Origin: Polynucleobacter sp.
Lineage (GTDB): Bacteria > Pseudomonadota > Gammaproteobacteria > Burkholderiales > Burkholderiaceae
Length of the DNA stretch: 64,000 nt
Direction of reading: 5' to 3'
NCBI GenBank assembly: GCA_016462905.1
Contig: JAEMSI010000001.1
Span: forward strand, 82,800 to 146,799
The translations under genes and the position numbers were made by a program. Each line of letters starts with the position of its first letter. Positions within the stretch are counted from its first letter, which is position 1. Below are positions 10,477-19,374 of this stretch, piece by piece. The notes below the pieces were generated by a model that worked only from the letters and a program-made list of their open reading frames with translations, searched no databases and was not told the DNA's origin.

Positions 10477-12297
10477 ATGCTGCTGCTTGATGATGCAGAA
10501 AGTTCGGCCAAACAGCCTAGTAGTCGCTTATACGGCGAAGTACAGCAACAATGGCGTGCGCAAGAATGGCAGGAGGTTCCAGCCTGCCTCGAGGCAATTG
10601 AAGCAGCATTAAAAAACCAGCACTATGTGGTTGCGGTTTTTGCTTATGAATTAGGTCTGCATCTCCAAAAAATACCGCTGCAATACCAAGCCAACACCCC
10701 GCTAATTCAGGCTTGGTCATTCAATTCGGTTGAAAAAATATCGAAGCAAGCGGTCGACGACTATCTCAGTATGCAAATCAATGCATTACAAAATGATTCA
10801 CACATTAGCGGTATCTGCGACTTAAGTCATAGTGTCACGCAAGCCCAATTTGAAGATTCAATCGAGACGATTCAAGAGTGGATACGCAAGGGTGACACCT
10901 ATCAAATTAATCGCACCTATCAAATTCAAGGCAGTTTCTATGGCGCCCCATTAGCTCTCTATGCTCGTTTACGAAGCCGTCAACCGGGACGCTATGGCGC
11001 TTTTATCCAAATCGATGACACCTGCATCTTGTCCCAATCACCGGAATTATTTATTCAAAAAAAGAATAATCAACTCGAGGCTAGACCCATGAAAGGGACT
11101 GCTGACGCTTTTCTGCAACAGGCCAGCGATCTTTCCGATGATCCTAAAAATCAAGCTGAAAACGTCATGATCGTTGATCTCTTGCGCAACGATCTCAGCA
11201 AAATTGCTCTACCCAATAGCGTTAAGGTTCCTGCTTTATTTGAAGTCAATCGCTACGGCAATGTCTTGCAAATGACGTCCACCATACAAGCCGAAGCCAA
11301 ACCAAAACTGTCTTTATTAGAAATACTCAAAGCCATTTTCCCCTGCGGTTCAGTGACGGGAGCCCCCAAAAAACGGAGTATGGAAATTATTCAAGCGCTT
11401 GAACAAACTCCACGTGGCTGGTATTGCGGTGCGCTAGGATGGTTTGATCCAGACGATCACTTTGCGCTGAGTGTGCCTATCCGAACTTTACAACTCGAGA
11501 TGAATCCCGCTTCCGGAAAAAAGCACTTTATCTTGGGAATTGGTGCTGGCGTCACAATCGATTCAGAACCTCGCCAAGAATGGCAAGAATGTTCAATTAA
11601 AGCAAAGTTTTTAACTGAACTCAAAGGCGAGATTGGTTTATTTGAAACTATGCGGGTGCAAGCTAATAATCCAAACTCGCAGCGCATCCCTCTGTTACAA
11701 GCCCATTTAAACCGCCTAGAAAATTCAGCGCGGGCGCTGTGCATTCCTTTTTCACGCGATGCCGCCGAACTGTTAATCAATGAATTATTAAATATAGTGC
11801 CACCTGAAAAAAACGTTCGCCTGCGATTGGATTTAAGTCATCATGGCAAGCTCAGTTCAAATCATGGTGTGATCGACGATTTGCCAACACTGAATACTAT
11901 TTTTTGGGCTAGCGATTTAATCCCAGATGCACGCATGCATTCCGAAAATGCTTTGCTGCTTCACAAAACTACGCAACGCCAACTCTATGATCAAGCTTGG
12001 CAAACTGCCGAAGCACGCGGTGGTTTCGATGCGATTTTTGAAAATGAAAAAGGCTTTGTTACCGAAGGCGGAAGAACCAGCCTATTTATTCGTCCAGCTA
12101 ACACTCAGGAATGGTTAACGCCACCCTTATCGGCTGGGGTTTTACCGGGTGTAATGCGCCAACATATCTTGCAGGACCCCAAATGGAATGCCCATGAGGC
12201 AAACCTGACTAAAAAAGATGTTTCAATAGCAGAAGAAATGATGTTAACCAATGCCTTGCGCGGAACCATATCTGTTGTTTTATCAAAACCCGAATAA
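10477..12297 (+). CDS. pabBC: Fused aminodeoxychorismate synthase component I / class IV aminotransferase (ADC lyase-like)
   Basis: Chorismate-binding domain (SPELF, MKGTA, GSVTGAPK, FDPD) followed by PabC-like domain (LFETMRV…GFVTEGGRTSLFI…LPGVMR). Confidence 0.92.
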   Translation: MLLLDDAESSAKQPSSRLYGEVQQQWRAQEWQEVPACLEAIEAALKNQHYVVAVFAYELGLHLQKIPLQYQANTPLIQAWSFNSVEKISKQAVDDYLSMQINALQNDSHISGICDLSHSVTQAQFEDSIETIQEWIRKGDTYQINRTYQIQGSFYGAPLALYARLRSRQPGRYGAFIQIDDTCILSQSPELFIQKKNNQLEARPMKGTADAFLQQASDLSDDPKNQAENVMIVDLLRNDLSKIALPNSVKVPALFEVNRYGNVLQMTSTIQAEAKPKLSLLEILKAIFPCGSVTGAPKKRSMEIIQALEQTPRGWYCGALGWFDPDDHFALSVPIRTLQLEMNPASGKKHFILGIGAGVTIDSEPRQEWQECSIKAKFLTELKGEIGLFETMRVQANNPNSQRIPLLQAHLNRLENSARALCIPFSRDAAELLINELLNIVPPEKNVRLRLDLSHHGKLSSNHGVIDDLPTLNTIFWASDLIPDARMHSENALLLHKTTQRQLYDQAWQTAEARGGFDAIFENEKGFVTEGGRTSLFIRPANTQEWLTPPLSAGVLPGVMRQHILQDPKWNAHEANLTKKDVSIAEEMMLTNALRGTISVVLSKPE

Positions 12298-12324
12298 CCA
12301 TCTTGCGATTTCTATTTTCTCTCA

Positions 12325-12885
12325 ATGAACTATTGCTCTCTTTGCGGCGCTAAGGTCAAGCTTCAAATTCCCTCAGACGATACGCGCGAACGTCATGTCT
12401 GTGAAGCGTGTGGAGAAATTCATTACTTAAATCCGAGAAATGTCGTTGGCACCATCCCTATTTGGCGTCAGCAAATTTTGCTCTGCAAGCGAGCCATTGA
12501 ACCGCGTTTAGGTTACTGGACTTTACCGGCAGGATTTTTAGAAATTGGTGAAAGCACCACGGCTGGTGCGATTCGCGAAACCACAGAAGAAGCGGGTGCT
12601 CGGGTCCAAATTGGGCCCCTGTTCTCTTTGCTCAACGTGGCCCATGTAGAACAAGTTCATTTATTTTATTTGGCTGAAATGCAATCGCCTGAATTTTCAG
12701 CAGGAGAAGAGAGTTTAGAAGTGGCTTTATTTGATGAAGCCGATATTCCATGGCAAGAAATCGCCTTTCCCACCGTAAAACAAACTTTGCAGTGGTTTTT
12801 AGAAGATCGCGCTGCAGGCCTTTTAGAAAAAGGCAAACCGACTCATGTCCATTCACGCGATATTGAACGTGGCGAACGCATTTAA
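12325..12885 (+). CDS. NUDIX hydrolase with N-terminal zinc ribbon
   Basis: CxxC…CxxC ribbon and Nudix box GFLEIGESTTAGAIRETTEEAGA. Confidence 0.93.
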   Translation: MNYCSLCGAKVKLQIPSDDTRERHVCEACGEIHYLNPRNVVGTIPIWRQQILLCKRAIEPRLGYWTLPAGFLEIGESTTAGAIRETTEEAGARVQIGPLFSLLNVAHVEQVHLFYLAEMQSPEFSAGEESLEVALFDEADIPWQEIAFPTVKQTLQWFLEDRAAGLLEKGKPTHVHSRDIERGERI

Positions 12886-12900
12886 GATGTCAGTATAAAA

Positions 12901-13644
12901 ATGACTCGTGCTAGCCGAATTCCTTGGCTGGGTCCACTGGACGCTTTTCCAGATCCCCGCACTCAAGCCGACCCAGACCCCGAGGTGCCTGGTTTATTAG
13001 CGGTTAGCGAACATTTAGAAGCACAGCAACTAGCAAGAGCTTATCGTCAGGGAATTTTTCCTTGGTACTCCGAAAATCAACCCGTCTTATGGTGGTCCCC
13101 CAACCCAAGAATGGTGCTTTATCCGAAGGAATTTCATGTCAGCGAATCATTTCAGAAAACCTTACGGCAGATAATGAAAGACGAATCTTCTGAAATTCGC
13201 GTAGACGATGACTTTACTGCAGTGATTCAGGCCTGCGCAACTACCAGTCGCAAAGGTCAAGATGGCACTTGGATCACCCACGAAATCGTCAATGCTTACA
13301 CCACCCTATTTGAAAATAAGCTAGCCCACTCGATTGCGCTTTATCAAAACGAAGAAATACAAGGGGGCTTGTATTGCGTGGCAATGGGTCAAATGGTGTT
13401 TGGGGAATCGATGTTTAGCCGCAGCAGCGATAGCTCTAAAATCGCCTTGGCAGCTTTATGTGCTTGGTGCTACGATCTTGGTGTGGACCTCATTGATTGC
13501 CAACAAGAAACCCCTCATTTACGCTCACTCGGTGGCAGGCCAATTGATCGCACCGCCTTTTTAGATCACCTTGCCAAAGCAACCGTCACTACTTCGAATC
13601 CGCACTGGCAATTTAATAAAGCGGTATTACAGCGTTGGCTATGA
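12901..13644 (+). CDS. aat: Leucyl/phenylalanyl-tRNA--protein transferase
   Basis: [44 protein letters not shown]. Confidence 0.96.
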   Translation: MTRASRIPWLGPLDAFPDPRTQADPDPEVPGLLAVSEHLEAQQLARAYRQGIFPWYSENQPVLWWSPNPRMVLYPKEFHVSESFQKTLRQIMKDESSEIRVDDDFTAVIQACATTSRKGQDGTWITHEIVNAYTTLFENKLAHSIALYQNEEIQGGLYCVAMGQMVFGESMFSRSSDSSKIALAALCAWCYDLGVDLIDCQQETPHLRSLGGRPIDRTAFLDHLAKATVTTSNPHWQFNKAVLQRWL

Positions 13645-14408
13645 GTCAGATTAAAGAACTCCCGCTTACCGCGATCCAGTTTTATGCCACTGCGCCCTAT
13701 CCTTGCAGTTACTTACCCAATCAATTAGCACGCTCACAGGTAGCTACCCCATCCCATGCGATTCAAGCGGATGTATACGGCGAGCTAGTCAATGCTGGTT
13801 TTCGACGCAGTGGATTATTTACGTATCGCCCTTATTGCGATTCCTGCTCGGCCTGTATTGCTACTCGCATACCCACATCCGCATTTCAAGCGAATCGCAG
13901 CCAACGCCGTGCCTTACAAAAGCACAGCGGCTTGCAAGTGGCAGTGCTTAGTTTGGCGTATTCCGATGAGCATTACAGCCTGTACCAACAATATCAATCC
14001 AATCGACATAGCGGAAGCGATATGGAACGCGATGATCGCGAACAATATATGCAATTTTTATTACAAAGTCGGGTGAACTCGCGTTTAGTTGAGTTTCGAG
14101 ATGGGCCAAATCATGCTCATCCTGGACGGCTTAGGATGGTCAGCATCATCGATATTCTCGAACAGGGTATTTCCTCGGTATATACCTTTTATGACACCGC
14201 TGATCAGTTGGCTAGTTATGGTACGTATAGTGTTCTGTGGCAAATCGAACAATGTAAGCAACTTAAACTAGCTTATCTTTATTTGGGCTATTACATTGAG
14301 AACAGTAAAAAGATGTCCTATAAAGCAAAATTTCAACCGATCGAGGGTTTAATCGATGATCAGTGGCAAGCTCTAAAAAAGCCTGAAGCTAATTCCCCTG
14401 CCCGATGA
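13635..14408 (+). CDS. bpt: Arginyl/leucyl-tRNA--protein transferase (Bpt/Ate family)
   Basis: [22 protein letters not shown]…[26 protein letters not shown]…[22 protein letters not shown]. Confidence 0.95.
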   Translation: MAMSQIKELPLTAIQFYATAPYPCSYLPNQLARSQVATPSHAIQADVYGELVNAGFRRSGLFTYRPYCDSCSACIATRIPTSAFQANRSQRRALQKHSGLQVAVLSLAYSDEHYSLYQQYQSNRHSGSDMERDDREQYMQFLLQSRVNSRLVEFRDGPNHAHPGRLRMVSIIDILEQGISSVYTFYDTADQLASYGTYSVLWQIEQCKQLKLAYLYLGYYIENSKKMSYKAKFQPIEGLIDDQWQALKKPEANSPAR

Positions 14409-15436
14409 TCAATCCTTATTCATTTCTGCGCCCTTTACTGTTTCAGCTCGACCCCGAAGTGGCGCACGACTTAGCGCTGAGCAATATGAAACGCGCCGAG
14501 CAACTGGGTTTATTAAAACACCTCACTCCATGCGTCCCGTCAGCGCCACTGCAAGTGTGCGGGATTGATTTTCCGAATCCCGTTGGTCTCGCTGCCGGTT
14601 TAGATAAAGACGGTCGTTATATTGATGCACTAGCCGCTTTAGGATTTGGTTTTTTGGAAATCGGTACGGTGACTCCGCTAGCCCAAGCAGGCAATCCAAA
14701 ACCGCGCATGTTTCGCCTACCAAGTGCAAATGCCCTAATTAATCGTATGGGATTTAATAATGACGGTGTCACTGCATGCGTCGAACGCGTCAAGCAATCG
14801 CGTTATTGGCAAAACGGTGGTGTGCTAGGAATGAATATCGGTAAGAATGCCATCACCCCGATTGAACGCGCCTCTGAGGATTACATCAAGGCAATGAATG
14901 CGGTTTATGAAGTCGCTACCTATATCACCGTCAACATTTCCTCGCCGAATACAAAAAATTTACGTGATTTACAAAATGAAGAACAACTCAAACAACTCTT
15001 AAATTCACTGAACTTAGCTCGCACCCGCTTAAGTCAACAATATGGAATTCGTAAACCCCTCTTTTTAAAAATTGCACCCGACTTAAACGATGCTGAAATT
15101 CAGTTAATTGCCAATCTGTTACTTGAATATCAGATTGATGCGGTGATTGCTACTAACACAACAGTAGCGCGCGACGCGATCCAGGGTTTAAATCATAGTG
15201 AAGAAGTGGGCGGTCTTTCTGGGGCGCCATTAATATCGCTTTCGAATCGTGTGATTCAAACTCTGCATCGCCACTTACAAAACCAAATTCCCATTATTGG
15301 GGTTGGTGGAATCCTCACTGGCAGCGATGCTAAGCAAAAGATCGATGCTGGCGCACGCTTAGTGCAAATTTATACGGGCCTGATTTATCAGGGACCCCAA
15401 TTAATTCAAGACAGCGTTCGCGCAATCCAAAACTAA
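14405..15436 (+). CDS. pyrD: Dihydroorotate dehydrogenase (quinone), class 2
   Basis: [40 protein letters not shown]. Confidence 0.97.
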   Translation: MINPYSFLRPLLFQLDPEVAHDLALSNMKRAEQLGLLKHLTPCVPSAPLQVCGIDFPNPVGLAAGLDKDGRYIDALAALGFGFLEIGTVTPLAQAGNPKPRMFRLPSANALINRMGFNNDGVTACVERVKQSRYWQNGGVLGMNIGKNAITPIERASEDYIKAMNAVYEVATYITVNISSPNTKNLRDLQNEEQLKQLLNSLNLARTRLSQQYGIRKPLFLKIAPDLNDAEIQLIANLLLEYQIDAVIATNTTVARDAIQGLNHSEEVGGLSGAPLISLSNRVIQTLHRHLQNQIPIIGVGGILTGSDAKQKIDAGARLVQIYTGLIYQGPQLIQDSVRAIQN

Positions 15437-15446
15437 ATTAATCCGA

Positions 15447-16583
15447 CTACAACTGCAAACTATCGCGCGTTACTTCACGTATATCGGTATTGCCTGTTAG
15501 CGCCATCGTTACATCCAACTCCTTACGAATAATTTCCAAGGCGGTTGACACACCTGCTTCGCCCATCGCACCCAAGCCGTATAGCCATGCTTTACCGATC
15601 AAACAGCCTGTGGCCCCTAACGCAATTGATTTAAAAACATCTTGCCCACTTTGAATACCGCCATCTATCCACACTTCAGTACGATCGCCAATTGCTTCGA
15701 CAATTTTGGGCAAAGCTCGAATCGCAGGTGACGCTCCATCCAGCTGACGTCCGCCATGATTACTGACTACCAAAGCATCGATCCCCACTTGCGCAGCCAT
15801 GCGCGCATCTTGGACGTCGAGCACCCCTTTAACAATTAATTTTCCACCCCATAAGCTTTTCACCCAAGCCACATCATCCCAACTTAAAGTCGGATCAAAT
15901 TGGCCTGCGATCCATTGCGATAAATTATTAATTCCAGTCGTGTCTTTCACGTACCCATCTAAATTCCCAAAGGTTTTCCGTTTGGTTGTCAGCATATTCA
16001 TCGCCCAAGGAATTTTTTTGCACATATCGAGCGCATTCGACAAGGTCATGCGAGGTGGCACGCTTAAACCATTGCGAATATCCATATGCCGCTGACCCTG
16101 AATTTGTAAGTCCATCGTCAGCATCAATGCAGAAACCTTGGCTCGCTTGGCGCGGGCAATTAAATCTGCCACAAAATCACGATCGCGCATGACATACAGT
16201 TGAAACCAAAATGGTTTGCTCACCGCAGCGCTCACGTCCTCAATCGAACAAATCGACATGGTTGATAAAGTAAACGGAATGCCTGCCTTTTCAGCAGCCA
16301 GGGCGCCTAAAATTTCACCATTCGCCCAATTTAGGCCAGTTAAACCGGTCGGTGCAATCGCCAATGGCATATTCACATCTTCACCGAGCATGGTTGTTTT
16401 GGTACTGCGATTTTCGACATTCCAACCCACTCGTTGACGTAGGCCAATTTCAGCAAAGGCAGCGCGATTTCCGCGCAAAGTCTGCTCGTCGTAAGAACCG
16501 CGGTCGACGTAATCGAAAACCGCTTTGGGAACCCGACGACGTGCCATTTGGCGCAAATCTTCAATATTGGTAATGACCGGCAT
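15447..16583 (-). CDS. lldD: FMN-dependent alpha-hydroxy acid dehydrogenase (L-lactate dehydrogenase-like)
   Basis: FDYVDRGSYDEQTLRGNRAAF, MLTMDLQIQGQR, SNHGGRQLDGA, DGGIQSGQDVFK. Confidence 0.88.
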   Translation of the reverse strand: MPVITNIEDLRQMARRRVPKAVFDYVDRGSYDEQTLRGNRAAFAEIGLRQRVGWNVENRSTKTTMLGEDVNMPLAIAPTGLTGLNWANGEILGALAAEKAGIPFTLSTMSICSIEDVSAAVSKPFWFQLYVMRDRDFVADLIARAKRAKVSALMLTMDLQIQGQRHMDIRNGLSVPPRMTLSNALDMCKKIPWAMNMLTTKRKTFGNLDGYVKDTTGINNLSQWIAGQFDPTLSWDDVAWVKSLWGGKLIVKGVLDVQDARMAAQVGIDALVVSNHGGRQLDGASPAIRALPKIVEAIGDRTEVWIDGGIQSGQDVFKSIALGATGCLIGKAWLYGLGAMGEAGVSTALEIIRKELDVTMALTGNTDIREVTRDSLQL

Positions 16584-16634
16584 AAACCTTCCTTAAATTG
16601 AACTACCCACCAAAAAATAACAAAATCAAGCTAG

Positions 16635-16640
16635 ATTATA
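16635..16640 (-). promoter_or_regulatory. Candidate -10 element (TATAAT on minus strand) of lldD
   Basis: + strand ATTATA, about 50 bp upstream of the lldD ATG. Confidence 0.45.
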
Positions 16641-16649
16641 GGGATCCAT

Positions 16650-16666
16650 ATTTCATAATATGCAAT
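16650..16666. promoter_or_regulatory. Near-palindromic operator candidate ATTTCATA-A-TATGCAAT (IclR-type)
   Basis: 17-bp imperfect palindrome in the lldD/iclR divergent promoter; core repeated at 25393-25409. Confidence 0.55.
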
Positions 16667-16694
16667 TTTCTGCAAACTCGATACAATATCCATT

Positions 16695-17546
16695 ATGAAC
16701 TCGGATCAAGCCAATCAGCCTTTAAGTACGCTTAGCAAAGCGCACAAGAACAACGGCGAGGCAAGCAAAACTGCGATTCAGGTAATTGAGCGGATGATGA
16801 ATCTTCTCGACGCCTTGGCTGAACACGAAGAAGCAAGCAGTCTTAAAGACTTATCCAAGCAAACCGGTCTACACCCCTCTACCGCACACCGCATCCTCAA
16901 TGATATGGTGGCATGCCGCTTAGTAGAGCGCGCAGATGGGGGTAGCTATCGCTTAGGCTTGCGCCTTCTCGAACTGGGTAATTTAGTGAAAGAACGTTTA
17001 TCGGTTCGTGATGCCGCTCAACTACCGATGCGCGCCCTGCATAAACTCACTGGCGAGACCGTTAACCTCTCGGTTCGACAAGGCGATGAAATTGTTTATA
17101 TTGATCGCGCCTACAGTGAACGCTCTGGTATGCAGGTGGTCCGTGCTATCGGAGGGCGTGCGCCTTTGCATCTCACTTCGGTTGGTAAATTATTTTTAGC
17201 TAGCGACGATCCCAATCAAGTACGAGCTTATGCCACTCGAACGGGGCTAGCTGGGCATACCCGTAACAGCCTAACTCAAATCAATAAACTCGAAAACGAA
17301 TTAAGCCATGTCCGCGAGAACGGTCATGCGCGTGATAATGAAGAATTGGAATTAGGGGTAAGTTGTCTGGCTGCTGGAATTCTGGATGATGCCGGCAAAT
17401 TAGTTGCTGGTTTATCCCTCAGCTCACCAACCGATCGGATGCAGGCTGATTGGTTAAAGGCTTTGCAAGATACCGCCTTACAAATCTCTAAAGGCTTGGG
17501 TTATAAGGTCACTATCGGATCAAACCCATCTACATCAGTCGCCTAA
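16695..17546 (+). CDS. IclR family transcriptional regulator
   Basis: wHTH (LKDLSKQTGLHPSTAHRILNDMVACRLVERADGGSYRLGLRLLELG) plus IclR effector domain. Confidence 0.94.
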   Translation: MNSDQANQPLSTLSKAHKNNGEASKTAIQVIERMMNLLDALAEHEEASSLKDLSKQTGLHPSTAHRILNDMVACRLVERADGGSYRLGLRLLELGNLVKERLSVRDAAQLPMRALHKLTGETVNLSVRQGDEIVYIDRAYSERSGMQVVRAIGGRAPLHLTSVGKLFLASDDPNQVRAYATRTGLAGHTRNSLTQINKLENELSHVRENGHARDNEELELGVSCLAAGILDDAGKLVAGLSLSSPTDRMQADWLKALQDTALQISKGLGYKVTIGSNPSTSVA

Positions 17547-18522
17547 TTGCCTTCGGCTCTAAGGGGGCGTAATGCTCAATCCAATCTTTAACGCGTACCG
17601 CATCAGCAAAACGCGATTGCGTTCCCACCGAATCTAAAAAGACCAACAAAAATGGATGCCCGTTAACACGTGCTTGCATCACCAAGCACTTACCAGCCGC
17701 GGAAATATACCCTGTTTTTTGAAGACCAATATCCATATCCCCCGAACGCACCAGTCGATTGGTATTTAAAAATGTTTGCGGACGATTCTGAATCATCAAG
17801 GTTAAATCAGGCCAGGTCGAAAACTCACGAATTAACTCATATGCATATGCTGCATTTAGCATGCGCGTTAAATCCTCTACTGTAGAAACATTTTCACTTA
17901 ATAAGCCAGTTGGGTCAGCAAACTTCGATTGATGCATCCCTAGGTCTTGAGCCTTGGCATTCATCGCGGGTATAAAAGCCTGTAAGCCCCCAGGATAATT
18001 GCGCGCCAAAGTATAGGCAGCCCGATTTTCGGATGACATCAAGGCTAAAAGCAGAGCCTCTTGTCGCGTTAATTTAGTCCCTAAGCCCAGCCTTGACTTG
18101 TTGTATATCTTGACGTCCTCGGGATTAATGGTGATGACTTCATCTAAAGGCAAATTTGCATCGAGCACCACCATGGCTGTCATCAGTTTTGTAATCGAAG
18201 CAATCGGTAGTGCTACGCCAGGGTTCTTTTCGAATAAAACGTCTTTTGTTTCTTGTGAAACTACCATGGCGGCGCTCGATTTAAGATTCAACTCGTCGGA
18301 CTGGCCGCGCAAGCCCACTACAGCCGCTGAAGAAGGACGCACTGCTTGAGTTTTTGCCGCCGCCTTAGTTACTGTGACACGAACTGGTTTTTTAGTGGCC
18401 GCCTTTTCAGCGGCATTTTGAGCGCGCTTGGTAACGGTTTGCGCCAGCACAGGCGAACCGGTGAATACCGAGAACAGAAGGAAGGCCAATAGCGCTTGAA
18501 ATACAGACGTTTGTTTCATCAA
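17530..18522 (-). CDS. pbpG: D-alanyl-D-alanine endopeptidase / PBP7-like serine hydrolase
   Basis: Signal peptide, SITKLMTAMV (SxxK), SEN, KTGYIS motifs. Confidence 0.88.
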   Translation of the reverse strand: MMKQTSVFQALLAFLLFSVFTGSPVLAQTVTKRAQNAAEKAATKKPVRVTVTKAAAKTQAVRPSSAAVVGLRGQSDELNLKSSAAMVVSQETKDVLFEKNPGVALPIASITKLMTAMVVLDANLPLDEVITINPEDVKIYNKSRLGLGTKLTRQEALLLALMSSENRAAYTLARNYPGGLQAFIPAMNAKAQDLGMHQSKFADPTGLLSENVSTVEDLTRMLNAAYAYELIREFSTWPDLTLMIQNRPQTFLNTNRLVRSGDMDIGLQKTGYISAAGKCLVMQARVNGHPFLLVFLDSVGTQSRFADAVRVKDWIEHYAPLEPKAIRRLM

Positions 18523-18609
18523 TTAAATATCAAGATGGGCTATGGGTATTGGCAAAAGCATCATTATCACCGATCTAGGTAATTTTGTAAGTAATTGAAT
18601 TTAATACTT

Positions 18610-18640
18610 TTTTTATTTGTTGCAATGCAACAAATAAAAA
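18610..18640. promoter_or_regulatory. 31-bp perfect palindrome TTTTTATTTGTTGCA-A-TGCAACAAATAAAAA, candidate PhaR-type operator
   Basis: 15-nt arms around a single A; overlaps putative -35 (TTGCAA 18620-18625) with -10 TATAAT at 18643-18648. Confidence 0.7.
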
Positions 18641-18642
18641 GA

Positions 18643-18648
18643 TATAAT
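18643..18648 (+). promoter_or_regulatory. -10 element TATAAT of the phasin gene
   Basis: 17-bp spacing to TTGCAA at 18620-18625. Confidence 0.55.
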
Positions 18649-18728
18649 TCGTTCAGGCTTCAAAAAATCAGTAACACTACCAAGAAACAACAGACCCAAC
18701 CCCAATATCCCAACAAACGGAGTAAGTA

Positions 18729-19280
18729 ATGAACCTAACGCCAGAACAAATCGCTGCAGCACACAAAGCTAATTTAGAAACCCTAACCGGCCTCACTACT
18801 CAAGCCCTCAAAAGCATCGAGCAATTGGTTGAGTTAAATATGCAAATCGCTAAGTCCACCCTCACCGATAACGTCGAAAAAGCAAAAAAAACGCTTGAAA
18901 TTAAAGATGTTCAACAATTGATTCAACATCAATCCGATATGGTTCAACCGATGGCTGAAAAAATTATGTCATATAGCCGTAGTTTGTATGAGATTGCTCA
19001 AGAAGCCCAGCAATCCATGACCAAGGTCGCTGAGTCTGAAATCAAAGAAACCCAGAAAAAGATGCAAGAGATGATGGAAAATTGGCAAAAAAATGCACCC
19101 GCTGGATCAGATGCTGCTGTTCAAGCTATGAAACAAGCGATTGCTGCTGCAACCAACACATTTGAAAGCAGTCAAAAGGCAGTAAAGCACGCTATCGATG
19201 TTGCTCAAAATAATATGAATTCAGCGACCGAAAGCCTAACTAAAGTCGTGAGCTCTGCAGCCAAAGCTAGCAAAAAGTAA
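18729..19280 (+). CDS. Phasin family protein (PHA granule-associated)
   Basis: MNLTPEQIAAAHKANLETLTGLTTQALKSIEQLVELNMQ… phasin_2 style. Confidence 0.93.
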   Translation: MNLTPEQIAAAHKANLETLTGLTTQALKSIEQLVELNMQIAKSTLTDNVEKAKKTLEIKDVQQLIQHQSDMVQPMAEKIMSYSRSLYEIAQEAQQSMTKVAESEIKETQKKMQEMMENWQKNAPAGSDAAVQAMKQAIAAATNTFESSQKAVKHAIDVAQNNMNSATESLTKVVSSAAKASKK

Positions 19281-19304
19281 ACTCTTAGCCCCCAAGCTAA
19301 CAAT

Positions 19305-19334
19305 AAAAAGGTCGCTCATCGAGCGACCTTTTTT
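19305..19334. terminator. Rho-independent, likely bidirectional terminator between phasin gene and lpdA
   Basis: AAGGTCGCTC-ATC-GAGCGACCTT flanked by A run and T run, located between convergent genes. Confidence 0.92.
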
Positions 19335-19374
19335 CATACTAGTCAATACTTTAGCGCTCTGTAGTGAGTGCCTA

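Noticed and set aside
10477-12297. PabB/PabC fusion as novelty
   Set aside because: Such fusions are well known in proteobacteria; ordinary feature.
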